Source: AR5 sp041497115
Lineage (GTDB): Bacteria > Methylomirabilota > Methylomirabilia > Rokubacteriales > CSP1-6
DNA: 64,000 bases
Direction of reading: 5' to 3'
NCBI GenBank assembly: GCA_041497115.1
Contig: JBGQFW010000001.1
Coordinates: 1-64,000 of the forward strand
In this document: positions 17,330-28,611 of the stretch, one piece after another
How positions within the stretch are numbered: position 1 is the first letter of the stretch
Layout: each line of letters opens with the position of its first letter
The notes under the pieces: model-generated
The model's database searches: none
What the model saw: the letters and a program-made list of their open reading frames with translations, nothing else
What the model was told of the DNA's origin: nothing
Made by a program: the position numbers and the translations under genes

Positions 17330-17478
17330 GACGCGGGGCGGCGGGGGGCTTCCGCCGCTCCGCGTGAGACGAGCCGTCGGCGCGTAGGGGTGGTCCGAGC
17401 CTGGTCCTGCGTGAGGCGTTACACGATCGAAGCCAACGGAGTCGGCGGGAAGTCCCCCGCCGCCCCGCGTCCCCGCCC
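17323..17478. repeat. Long inverted repeat: 31-bp arms, 94-nt core
   Basis: Arms 17323-17353 and 17448-17478 are reverse complements over 31 bases with one mismatch, six bases from the inner end. The core is 94 bases. It sits between the convergent ABC operon (stop 17287) and the RND pump gene (stop 17570), filling most of the gap. Arm length, core length and position of the single mismatch match the element at 2146-2306, but the core sequences do not align by eye. Bidirectional terminator, small RNA or MITE-like element are all possible. Confidence 0.8.
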
Positions 17479-17569
17479 TACCCGTTGCGACCGGCGCGAA
17501 GTGCGTGCGGCTCCAGGTCCCTCGCGACAGGCGTGACGTCGGCGCCGCTCGGGCTTCCGCACGACATCG

Positions 17570-20902
<3,333 letters not shown>

Positions 20903-20908
20903 GGGGGG

Positions 20909-22132
20909 TTAGCGGACGGCCGTCACGGCCTGGCCGGCGGTGAGGTTGCCGGGCCGGGCCACCACGATCTCGCCCGACGTGACGCCCTGGACGATCTCGA
21001 CGTCCTCGCCGAAGCGCCGGCCGGTGGTCACGCGGACCTCGGCGGTGCGCCCATCGCGCACGACCATCACCTTCTCGACGCCGGCGAAGAGGATGATCGC
21101 GCTGGCCGGCACCGTCACCACCGGCTGGCTGACGTCGGTGACGATCTCCACGCGGGCGAACGAGCCGGGCCGCAGGACCCCGCGCTCGTTGGGCACCTCG
21201 GCCTCGACCAGCAGCGTGCGGTTCTGCGGCTCGACGATCGGCGAGAGGCGGACCACGCGGCCGCCGTACACGGTGGGGTCGCCCTCCACGGTGAGCCTGA
21301 CGGCGAACCCCAGCCGCACGCCGGCGCCCTCCCGCTCCGGCACCGGCACGCGCAGGCGCAGCGGGTGCAGCCGGACCAGCGTGGCGATGGGCGCCCCCGC
21401 GTTGAGGTACTCGCCGACCGAGGCCATCTTCACGCTGACCGCGCCGTCGATCGGCGACCCGATCTGCGTGTCGGTCAGCTGCTGGCGGGCCAGCTCCAGC
21501 TCGGCGCGCCGCTGGGCGATGATCGCCTGCCGGTTGCGCACCTCCTCGAGCGCGTCCTGGTAGCGGCCGTCGGCCACCTGCAGATTGGCCTCGGCGGTGT
21601 CGAGCTGGGCGCGCGCGATGAGGTCCTGCTGCATGAGCTTGACGCTGCGATCGCGGGTGAGCCGCGCGTCCTCCAGCATGGCGCGGGCCTGGCGCACGAT
21701 GGCCGTCTGCTCGACGTCCACGCGCTCGTCGGCGCCGGCGGGCGACAGCCCCAGCCGCGCGCGCGCCTGCTGCAGCGCCGCGTCGGCCTGATCCACCCGC
21801 ATCCGGAAGTCGCTCTGATCGAGCCGGCCGATGACCTGGCCACGCCGCACGCGCGTGCCGAGATCCACCGTGATCTCGGCCAGCCGGCCGGCGACCTTGG
21901 TGCCGAGCACGACCTGGTCGTCGGCGGCCAGCGTGCCCGTCGTCGACACCGTTCGCGCCAGCGTCCGCTCGGCGGCGGCGATGACCTGGACCGTGCGTGG
22001 AGGCGGGCCGGACGTCTTGGACTTCGGCTCGTCGGCGCTGACCCGCTCGCTGCGGCAGCCGGCGACGGCGAGGGCGAGGACGGCGGTGGCGACAACGGTC
22101 AGGGCCCGGACGGACATCCGATTGAGGATCAT
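20909..22132 (-). CDS. RND efflux periplasmic adaptor (membrane fusion protein), lipoprotein
   Basis: A 407-residue adaptor of the AcrA/MexA family that links the RND pump to the outer membrane. It has a lipoprotein signal with lipobox LAVAGC near residue 24. Next come the biotinyl-lipoyl-like barrel-sandwich (GTLAADDQVVLGTKVAGRLA) and a coiled-coil hairpin (residues about 115-205, rich in Ala/Gln/Arg, with LMQQDLIARAQLDTAEANLQ). The beta-barrel and membrane-proximal domains (VTVPASAIILFAG) complete it. ATG 22132 overlaps the hydrolase stop by ATGA. Translation is coupled to that gene upstream. Confidence 0.9.
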   Translation of the reverse strand: MILNRMSVRALTVVATAVLALAVAGCRSERVSADEPKSKTSGPPPRTVQVIAAAERTLARTVSTTGTLAADDQVVLGTKVAGRLAEITVDLGTRVRRGQVIGRLDQSDFRMRVDQADAALQQARARLGLSPAGADERVDVEQTAIVRQARAMLEDARLTRDRSVKLMQQDLIARAQLDTAEANLQVADGRYQDALEEVRNRQAIIAQRRAELELARQQLTDTQIGSPIDGAVSVKMASVGEYLNAGAPIATLVRLHPLRLRVPVPEREGAGVRLGFAVRLTVEGDPTVYGGRVVRLSPIVEPQNRTLLVEAEVPNERGVLRPGSFARVEIVTDVSQPVVTVPASAIILFAGVEKVMVVRDGRTAEVRVTTGRRFGEDVEIVQGVTSGEIVVARPGNLTAGQAVTAVR

Positions 22133-22953
22133 AGCCCGATTTCGTCGAGGAAGCGCGCGATCGTCGCCTGCACCTCGGCCCGGTGACTGCGGTTGGGAAA
22201 GTGGCCGCCGCCCTCGATCACGGCCAGCCGCGCGCCCGCAATGGTGGCCGCCACCCGGCGCGACATCGCGACGGTGGGAAAGTGATCCTCGCTGCCGGCG
22301 ACCACCAGCACCGGGCAGCCGATGCGGGCGCACTCGGCCAGCCACTCGCCGCGCGCGTACGTCTCGTCGAGCAGCGCCAGCAGCGCGGCGGGCGACTGGC
22401 GGCCCAGCCGCGCGACCGTCTCGGCGTACCGCTCGGGCCGCGCCTTGAGGCGCGCCAGCGCCGCGTCGCCGCTGCGCAGCCGCACGTTGGCGTCGACGTA
22501 CTCGGCGATGCGCCCGGCCTCCACCAGCGGCCGGTGCGCGCGCCACCACGCGACGTCCTCCGCCGGCGGCGCGTAGGGCGGCCCGCTGATCGAGATCACC
22601 GCGCTCACTCGAGCCGGCGCGTGGGCGGCCGCCCACAGCGACAGCGCGGCGCCCATCGAGGCGCCGCCCCACACCGCACGCTCGACGCCGAGCGCGTCGA
22701 GCCAGAGCAGGAGGTCCTCGGCCTTGCGCGCATAGGTGTACGCCTCGGCGCGCTCGAACGTGGAGGAGAGGCCGTGGCCGCGCGTGTCGGGGCACAGCAC
22801 GCGGAGGCGGTCGAAGAACGGCTCGAGGTCGGTCACCATCATGGACGAGTCCTCGATCGAGCCGCCGTGGATCCAGACCGCCGGCGGCCGGGCCGGATCG
22901 CCCGCCTCGCGCCAGTGCAGCCGCACGCCGTTGGACAACACGCGCTCGGCCAT
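22129..22953 (-). CDS. Alpha/beta hydrolase
   Basis: A 274-residue alpha/beta-hydrolase. Seen: the oxyanion region WIHGGSIEDSS, nucleophile elbow GGASMGAAL (Ser about residue 100), acid VVAGSEDHFP and catalytic His in IEGGGHFPNRSH. No signal peptide, so cytoplasmic. It acts on an ester, thioester, lactone or epoxide that cannot be named. It overlaps the RND adaptor start by four bases, an odd coupling that may mean the hydrolase handles a compound the pump also exports; that is inference. Confidence 0.85.
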   Translation of the reverse strand: MAERVLSNGVRLHWREAGDPARPPAVWIHGGSIEDSSMMVTDLEPFFDRLRVLCPDTRGHGLSSTFERAEAYTYARKAEDLLLWLDALGVERAVWGGASMGAALSLWAAAHAPARVSAVISISGPPYAPPAEDVAWWRAHRPLVEAGRIAEYVDANVRLRSGDAALARLKARPERYAETVARLGRQSPAALLALLDETYARGEWLAECARIGCPVLVVAGSEDHFPTVAMSRRVAATIAGARLAVIEGGGHFPNRSHRAEVQATIARFLDEIGL

Positions 22954-22979
22954 CGCGCGGCTCCGCTCCCGGGGCCCGG

Positions 22980-23411
22980 CTAGCGCGCGGCCGGCCGGCG
23001 CCGGCGGAGCACCACCGTGCCGGCGATCTTGTCGTGCCACGCCTGGGCATCCCGGTCCCAGATGGCCCAGAAGTACCCCAGCCCCAGGAACATGCCGGAG
23101 ACGGTCTTGCCGACGATGTCGCGCACCAGCATCGTCCCGAAGCCGACCGGGGCGCCGTCGGTGCGCACGATCCGATGGCGCATGATCGCGTGACCCGGCG
23201 TGGTGCCCCGGGCGAACCCGATCCAGAGGGCGATCGTCAGCGTGATCAGCGTGATGACGGCGTCGAGCACGGTGGCCACCCAGCGGCCGAACAGCCCGGC
23301 CTTGGTGCCGAGGGTCGGGTCGGGGAGATAGGCCGCGCAGCTCAGGCAGAACCGCGACTCCCCGCGGATCGGCGCCCGGCACGCCCCGCACACACCCGCG
23401 ACGTCGGTCAT
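22980..23411 (-). CDS. RDD family membrane protein with N-terminal zinc ribbon
   Basis: A 143-residue protein. Residues 8-30 hold a zinc ribbon of the CGAC/CLSC type (two CxxC pairs). From about residue 40 comes an RDD-type membrane domain: GRWVATVLDAVITLITLTIA as the first helix, then GTTPGHAIMRHRIVRTDG and WDRDAQAWHDKIAGTVVL, typical of RDD proteins. About 2-3 membrane segments. RDD proteins are linked to ion/proton exchange or are uncharacterised; the function here is unknown. It sits between the hydrolase and the amino-acid importer genes. Confidence 0.75.
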   Translation of the reverse strand: MTDVAGVCGACRAPIRGESRFCLSCAAYLPDPTLGTKAGLFGRWVATVLDAVITLITLTIALWIGFARGTTPGHAIMRHRIVRTDGAPVGFGTMLVRDIVGKTVSGMFLGLGYFWAIWDRDAQAWHDKIAGTVVLRRRRPAAR

Positions 23412-23423
23412 GGCCCTCCTCGG

Positions 23424-24092
23424 TCAGGCCGGGCGCCGCTCGAAGCGGCGGGCCAGCAGCGACATCGAGTAAGTGCAGATCCAGTACACGATCGCGATGA
23501 AGAGGTAGAGCTCGAAGGGCCGGATCTCGCGGTTGTTGACGATCTGGGCGGCCTTGGTCAGGTCCACGTAGCCGATGATCGAGGCCAGCGAGGTGTCCTT
23601 GAAGAGCACGATCACCTGCGTCACCAGCGACGGCACCATGTTGCGCAGCGCCTGCGGCAGCACGACCCAGATCATGGTCTTGGCCGCCGTCATGCCGAGC
23701 GCGGTGGCCGCCTCCACCTGGCCGCGTGACACCGATTGCACGCCGGCCCGCACGATCTCGCCGAAGTAGGCGGCCTCGAAGATCACGAACGCCGCCAGCG
23801 CCACCCCGTACTCGGGGATGGACCGCCCCAGGAGCTGGGGGACGATGAACCAGATCCAGAAGATCACCATGACCAGCGGCACGCCCCGGAAGAGCTCGAC
23901 GTACATCGTGGCCGGCACGCGGATCCAGGCGGCGGAGGACAGGCGCGCCAGCCCGACGACGATGCCCAGCGCGAACCCCAGCCCGATGGCCGGGATCGCC
24001 AGCCGCAGCGTGCCACCGATGAACGGCCCGACGCCGATCAGCCCCTGCAGGATCAGGAACGTGAAGTTGCTGGTGACGACGGAGACATCCAT
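23424..24092 (-). CDS. Polar amino-acid ABC transporter permease (GltK/HisM type)
   Basis: A 222-residue permease of the HisMQ/GltJK family with about five membrane segments. Seen: MYVELFRGVPLVMVIFWIWF, the typical ELFRGVP motif, and the coupling loop QVEAATALGMTAAKTMIWVVLP-like block. It imports glutamate, aspartate, glutamine or related amino acids together with the 24096 permease, 24817 binding protein and 25684 ATPase. Three bases separate it from the partner stop. Confidence 0.9.
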   Translation of the reverse strand: MDVSVVTSNFTFLILQGLIGVGPFIGGTLRLAIPAIGLGFALGIVVGLARLSSAAWIRVPATMYVELFRGVPLVMVIFWIWFIVPQLLGRSIPEYGVALAAFVIFEAAYFGEIVRAGVQSVSRGQVEAATALGMTAAKTMIWVVLPQALRNMVPSLVTQVIVLFKDTSLASIIGYVDLTKAAQIVNNREIRPFELYLFIAIVYWICTYSMSLLARRFERRPA

Positions 24093-24095
24093 CGC

Positions 24096-24791
24096 TCAGC
24101 CCGCCGGCGCCCGGGAGATCAGGCCGGGGATCGCGTAGCGGCGCTCGACGCGCGCCATGACCGCCGCGATCGACAGGCACAGCGCCAGGTAGATCAGCGT
24201 GCCGGCCGTCAGCGCCTCGATGGCCCGGGCGGTGTACGTCTCGATCTGGCGCGTCTGGAACGTCAGCTCGGCCACGCTGATGGTGAGCGCCACCGAGGAG
24301 TTCTTCAAGAGGTTGAGCGACTCGTTGGTGGCCGGCGGCACGATGAGGCGCAGCGCGACCGGCACGATGACGAGCCGGTAGGCCTGGAACGTGGTGAGCC
24401 CCATCGCCAGCGACGCCTCGAACTGTGTCCGGGGAATGGACTGGATGCCCGAGCGGATCACCTCCGACATCCGCGCGCCGTGGTAGACGCCGAGCGCGAT
24501 GGTGCCGGCCCAGAACTCGGCGCCGTGGTTGAACAGCCAGTCCTGCACCCCACGCGGCAGCAGCGGCGGCACGCCGAAGTACCAGAAGAACATCCACACG
24601 AGCAGCGGGACGTTGCGGAAGAACTCGACGTAGCACGTCGCCGACCACCGCAACGGCAGGAACGGCACCGTGCGCAACGCCCCCGACAGGATGCCGAGGG
24701 CGACCGCGATCAGCCAGGCCAGCGCCGACAGCTCGAGGGTGGTGGCGAGGCCCTGGAGCAGCCAGCTTCCCGACTGGCCGCTCCAGAGCAC
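24096..24791 (-). CDS. Polar amino-acid ABC transporter permease (GltJ/HisQ type)
   Basis: A 231-residue permease, same family as the 23424 product; CYVEFFRNVPLLVWMFFWYF and the coupling loop TQFEASLAMGLTTFQAYRLV. The start is in doubt. GTG 24791 is used, but a CTG at 24815, directly after the binding-protein stop, would add SYTFKWSV, which matches the usual N-terminus of GltJ proteins better. Neither start has a clear ribosome-binding site, which suggests coupling to the binding-protein gene. Confidence 0.88.
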   Translation of the reverse strand: MLWSGQSGSWLLQGLATTLELSALAWLIAVALGILSGALRTVPFLPLRWSATCYVEFFRNVPLLVWMFFWYFGVPPLLPRGVQDWLFNHGAEFWAGTIALGVYHGARMSEVIRSGIQSIPRTQFEASLAMGLTTFQAYRLVIVPVALRLIVPPATNESLNLLKNSSVALTISVAELTFQTRQIETYTARAIEALTAGTLIYLALCLSIAAVMARVERRYAIPGLISRAPAG

Positions 24792-24816
24792 CGACCACTT
24801 GAACGTGTAGCTCAGG

Positions 24817-25671
24817 CTACTTGCCGATTTGCTTCATGAGGTACGCCTTCACCGCGGGCGTCATCGGGTACGGCACGTCGCCCTTGGCGCCGAACCACTT
24901 GTCGTAGAGCTCGAAGTACTTGCCCGACTCGAGCGCCTTCTTCAGCGCCGCGTCCACCACCGCCTTGAACTTGGCGTCGCCCTTGCGCATGGCCATGCCG
25001 TAGGGCTCGTCCGAGTAGAAGTCGCCGACGACCTCCCAGTCGCCTGGGTTCGGCGCCTTGGCCTTGAGGCCGGCCAGCTGGATGCCGTCGTTGGTGTAGG
25101 CGTCCACCTGGCCCTGGGCCAGCGCCTGGAAGGCGGCCGGCTGGTCCGGGAACTCGCGCAGCTGGGCCTGCGGGTACTTCTCGCGGATGATCTTGGCGTT
25201 GGTCGACCCCTGCTGCGAGGCGATGCGCTTGCCGCCGATGTCGTTGACGCCGTGGATCGGGCTACCCTTCTTCACGAGAAACTGGGCGCCGGTGAGGAAG
25301 TAGGTGAGGCTGAAGTCCACCGACTGCCTCCGCTCGACGGTGTCGGTCATCGTCTCGGCGACGAGATCCACCGCGTTGCTGCTGAGCAGGGGGATGCGGG
25401 TCGGCGGCGCCGACTCCTTCTTCTCGACCTTGATCGACTTGCCGGCCGCCTTCTCGATCTCCGGCTTGAGCACCTGGTCCACCAGGTCGATCGAGAAGCC
25501 GACCCACTCGTTATTGCGATTGATGTAGGCGAACGGCGGCGAGCCGGTGCGGGTGCCGATCGTCAGCGTGCCGCTGGACTTGATCTTCTCCAGCGTGTCG
25601 GTCTGGGCGAGCGCAGGCGCCGCGGCGAGCGCGGCGGTGAGGACGAGGACGAGCGCCAGTGTGCGTCTCAT
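24817..25671 (-). CDS. Amino-acid ABC transporter substrate-binding protein (family 3)
   Basis: A 284-residue periplasmic binding protein with Sec signal MRRTLALVLVLTAALAA...ALAQ. Family 3 features: LEKIKSSGTLTIGTRTGSPPFAY, WVGFSIDLVDQV, the ligand Arg/Asp loops (SSNAVDLVAETMTDTVERR), and GGKRIASQQGSTNAKI. It is likely specific for a polar amino acid such as glutamate or aspartate. It is 12 bases downstream of the ATPase gene. Confidence 0.9.
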   Translation of the reverse strand: MRRTLALVLVLTAALAAAPALAQTDTLEKIKSSGTLTIGTRTGSPPFAYINRNNEWVGFSIDLVDQVLKPEIEKAAGKSIKVEKKESAPPTRIPLLSSNAVDLVAETMTDTVERRQSVDFSLTYFLTGAQFLVKKGSPIHGVNDIGGKRIASQQGSTNAKIIREKYPQAQLREFPDQPAAFQALAQGQVDAYTNDGIQLAGLKAKAPNPGDWEVVGDFYSDEPYGMAMRKGDAKFKAVVDAALKKALESGKYFELYDKWFGAKGDVPYPMTPAVKAYLMKQIGK

Positions 25672-25683
25672 GCAGACAACCTC

Positions 25684-26424
25684 CTAGTGGGTGAGGATCT
25701 TGGACAGGAACTGCCGTCCGCGGTCGGACTTCGGAGCGGTGAAGAACGCTTCGGGCGCCCCCTCCTCCACCACCTGCCCCTCGTCCATGAACACGACGCG
25801 GTGGGCGACCCGGCGGGCGAACCCCATCTCGTGGGTCACGCACATCATCGTCATGCCGTCGCGGGCCAGCGCCGTCATGACGTCGAGCACCTCGTTGATC
25901 ATCTCGGGGTCGAGCGCCGAGGTCGGCTCGTCGAACAGCATGATCTTCGGCTGCATGGCCAGCGCCCGCGCGATGGCGACCCGCTGCTGCTGGCCGCCCG
26001 AGAGGTTGGCCGGGTAGTTGGACGCGCGATCGCGCAGCCCCACCCGGTCGAGCAGCGCCCGCGCCTGCTGCTCGGCCTCGGCACGGCTCAGCCTCTTCAC
26101 CTTCATCGGCGCCAGCATGATGTTCTGCAGCGCCGTCATGTGCGGGAACAGGTTGAAGGCCTGGAACACCATGCCGACCCGCGTGCGCAGGGCCGGCAGG
26201 CTCACGCCCCGGGCGGTAAGCGACTGGCCCAGCACGACGACCTCGCCGGACTGGAACCGCTCCAGCCCGTTCACCGTCCGGATGAGCGTGGACTTGCCGG
26301 AGCCCGACGGCCCGCACACGACCACCACCTCACCGGCGGCGATCTCGAGGTTGAGCTCGCGCAGGACGTGGAGCTTGCCGAACCACTTGTTGACGCCGGC
26401 GAAGCGGATGGCGGGGTCGGCCAT
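25684..26424 (-). CDS. Amino-acid ABC transporter ATPase (GltL/GlnQ type)
   Basis: A 246-residue ATPase. Walker A CGPSGSGKSTLIR, Q-loop VFQAFNLFPH, signature LSGGQQQRVAIARALA, Walker B LFDEPTSALDPE and switch His in VTHEMGFARRVAHRV. The HEMGFAR string is diagnostic of the polar amino-acid (PAAT) family. ATG 26424 directly follows the TAA of the biotin carboxyl carrier gene (TAAATG), so the importer is read through from the carboxylase genes. Confidence 0.93.
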   Translation of the reverse strand: MADPAIRFAGVNKWFGKLHVLRELNLEIAAGEVVVVCGPSGSGKSTLIRTVNGLERFQSGEVVVLGQSLTARGVSLPALRTRVGMVFQAFNLFPHMTALQNIMLAPMKVKRLSRAEAEQQARALLDRVGLRDRASNYPANLSGGQQQRVAIARALAMQPKIMLFDEPTSALDPEMINEVLDVMTALARDGMTMMCVTHEMGFARRVAHRVVFMDEGQVVEEGAPEAFFTAPKSDRGRQFLSKILTH

Positions 26425-26925
26425 TTACTCGAGGGTCACGAGGAGGTCGCCCGGGTTCACGGCCTGGCCGGGGGCCACACGGACCTCGACGACGGTGCCG
26501 GCGGCCGCCGCCTTGAACTCGTTTTCCATCTTCATGGCCTCGATCACCACCAGGGTGTCGCCGGCCTGCACGCGGTCGCCCGGCCGGACGGCGACGTGGG
26601 TGATCTTACCCGGAAGCGGGGCCACCAGCCGCTGGCCGTGCGCGTTGCCGGCGGCGCCGGCCCGGGTGCGGATGATCCAGCGCGTCTGCTCCTCGACCAG
26701 CACCTCCCACACCTCGCCCCCCACGTCCACCACGCAGGTGCCCTCGCGGTCCACCACGTCGGCCACCCAGGAGACGCCGCCGATCAGCAGCGAGTAGATC
26801 CCCTGCGCGGTGAGCCGGGCGTCCACCTCCCACACCTCGTCGCCGATCGTCAGGCGATAGCGCCCCTCGCCACCGGAGACGTCGACGACGGTGGCGTGAC
26901 CATCGAGCGTGGCGACATATTTCAC
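26425..26925 (-). CDS. Biotin carboxyl carrier protein (acyl-CoA carboxylase BCCP)
   Basis: A 166-residue protein. Residues about 95-166 are a biotinyl domain with the biotinylation motif IEAMKMENEF (Lys is the attachment site) and PLPGKITHVAVRPGDRV; the first ~90 residues are a beta-rich domain (GEVWEV repeats). It carries carboxybiotin between the biotin carboxylase (27065) and a carboxyltransferase that is not in this window. The 139-base gap upstream to the carboxylase gene holds a 7-bp hairpin (27000-27022) and no reading frame I can support. Confidence 0.88.
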   Translation of the reverse strand: MKYVATLDGHATVVDVSGGEGRYRLTIGDEVWEVDARLTAQGIYSLLIGGVSWVADVVDREGTCVVDVGGEVWEVLVEEQTRWIIRTRAGAAGNAHGQRLVAPLPGKITHVAVRPGDRVQAGDTLVVIEAMKMENEFKAAAAGTVVEVRVAPGQAVNPGDLLVTLE

Positions 26926-27064
26926 GGGCGGGATTGTTGGAGCGGGGGCCGCGAGGCCGGCTCGGAGCGCTGGTGGGCTGCTATAGAAGGGCGTGGCTCC
27001 GACGGCGTGAAATCGGCCGTCGCGGCCATGTGCCTCGGCTCGCCGGGGGGATGCCCTTGACTGC

Positions 27065-28570
27065 TCATGGGCGGCTCCACCCGCGCATCTCGCCCCAGCG
27101 CCAGCGGCTCGGGCCCGCGTCGCCGGCGGTGGGCGGAGCCGCGGCGGGCTGGCGGGTGCGCTCGTACTCGGCGAGGACGGCGGCGATCAGCGCCACCGTC
27201 GCGTGGCGCGACTCGTTGGCGTGCAGCCCCGGCAGCACGCGCTCGAGCAAGGCGGTGGACAGCCGGCCGGCGCCGAAGTCGGGATGGGCGAGGATCCGCT
27301 CCAGCGCGGGGATGGTCGTGCGCACGCCGACCACCTTGTACTCGCCGAGCGCGCGCCGCATGCGCTCGACGGCGGTCGGCCGGTCGGCGCCCCACACGAT
27401 GAGCTTGGCCAGCAGCGTGTCGTAGAAGCGCGGCACGGTGTACCCCTCGTAGGCGCCGGAGTCCTCGCGCACGCCGGGCCCGCTGGCCGCCCGCAGCCCG
27501 GTGATCGTCCCCGGCGACGGCCGCCAGCCCGCGAACGGATCCTCGGCGTTGATCCGGCACTCGATGGCCCAGCCCCGCCACGCCACGTCCCCCTGCCCGT
27601 AGCCGAGGGGCTCGCCGGCGGCGATGCGGAGCTGCTCGCGCACGAGGTCGATGCCGGTGACCATCTCGGTGACCGGATGCTCCACCTGCAGCCGCGTGTT
27701 CATCTCGAGGAAGTAGAAGTTGCGGTCGGCGTCCACCAGGAACTCGACGGTGCCGGCGTTGACGTAGCCGGCCGCCCTCGCCACCCGGCACGCCGCCTCG
27801 CCCATGCGCGCGCGCAGGTCGGCGTCCACGCACGGCGAGGGGCATTCCTCGATCAGCTTCTGGTGGCGGCGCTGGATCGAGCACTCGCGCTCGCCCAGGT
27901 GGACGAGCGCGCCGTGCGCGTCGGCCAGCACCTGGATCTCGACGTGGCGCGGCTCCACCACCGCGCGCTCGAGATAGACCGAGGTGTCGCCGAACGCGGC
28001 GCCCGCCTCCGAGCGGGCGGCCCGCAGGGCCTCGGCCAGCTCCGCCTCGCCGCGCACGAGCCGCATGCCCTTGCCGCCGCCGCCCATGGCGGCCTTGACC
28101 ATCACCGGATAGCCGAGATCGCGGGCCAGCCCGCGCGCCTCGTCGTCGGAGCGGATCGTCTCCAGCGTCCCCGGCACCATCGGCACCTTCGTGTCGCGCG
28201 CGAGCTTCCGCGCCGCCGTCTTGTCGCCCATGGCGCGGATGGCGGCGGGCGGGGGCCCGACGAACGTCACCCCCGCCGCCGCGCACGCCTCGGCGAAGCG
28301 CGCGTTCTCGGCGAGAAACCCGTAGCCTGGATGCACGGCGTCGGCGCCGGCGCGCCGGGCGACGTCCACCAGCTTGGCGATGTCGAGATAGCTCTCGGCG
28401 GCCGGCGGCGGCCCGATCGGATAGGCCTCGTCGGCCATCAGGACGTGCAGCGCCTCGCGGTCGGCCTCCGAGAAGACGGCGACCGTGGCGATGCCCAGCT
28501 CGCGGCAGGCGCGGATCACCCGCACGGCGATCTCGCCGCGGTTGGCGACGAGCAGCTTCCTGAGCTTCAT
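27065..28570 (-). CDS. Biotin carboxylase subunit of acetyl/propionyl-CoA carboxylase
   Basis: A 501-residue biotin carboxylase of the AccC/PccA family: MKLRKLLVANRGEIAVRVIRA, ATP-grasp glycine loop MVKAAMGGGGKGMR, LGERECSIQRRHQKLIEECP and the catalytic MNTRLQVEHPVTEM. It carboxylates BCCP-biotin with ATP and bicarbonate. The C-terminus beyond ~460 is a Pro/Ala-rich tail, and BCCP is a separate gene, so this is the split-subunit form. A TATGAT box at 28600-28605 could serve as its -10, although the -35 is weak. The 41-base gap separates it from the next importer. Confidence 0.92.
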   Translation of the reverse strand: MKLRKLLVANRGEIAVRVIRACRELGIATVAVFSEADREALHVLMADEAYPIGPPPAAESYLDIAKLVDVARRAGADAVHPGYGFLAENARFAEACAAAGVTFVGPPPAAIRAMGDKTAARKLARDTKVPMVPGTLETIRSDDEARGLARDLGYPVMVKAAMGGGGKGMRLVRGEAELAEALRAARSEAGAAFGDTSVYLERAVVEPRHVEIQVLADAHGALVHLGERECSIQRRHQKLIEECPSPCVDADLRARMGEAACRVARAAGYVNAGTVEFLVDADRNFYFLEMNTRLQVEHPVTEMVTGIDLVREQLRIAAGEPLGYGQGDVAWRGWAIECRINAEDPFAGWRPSPGTITGLRAASGPGVREDSGAYEGYTVPRFYDTLLAKLIVWGADRPTAVERMRRALGEYKVVGVRTTIPALERILAHPDFGAGRLSTALLERVLPGLHANESRHATVALIAAVLAEYERTRQPAAAPPTAGDAGPSRWRWGEMRGWSRP

Positions 28571-28611
28571 GCGGAGGGCGGCGTCATGGCGCGAGCCCCA
28601 TCATACCGGAG

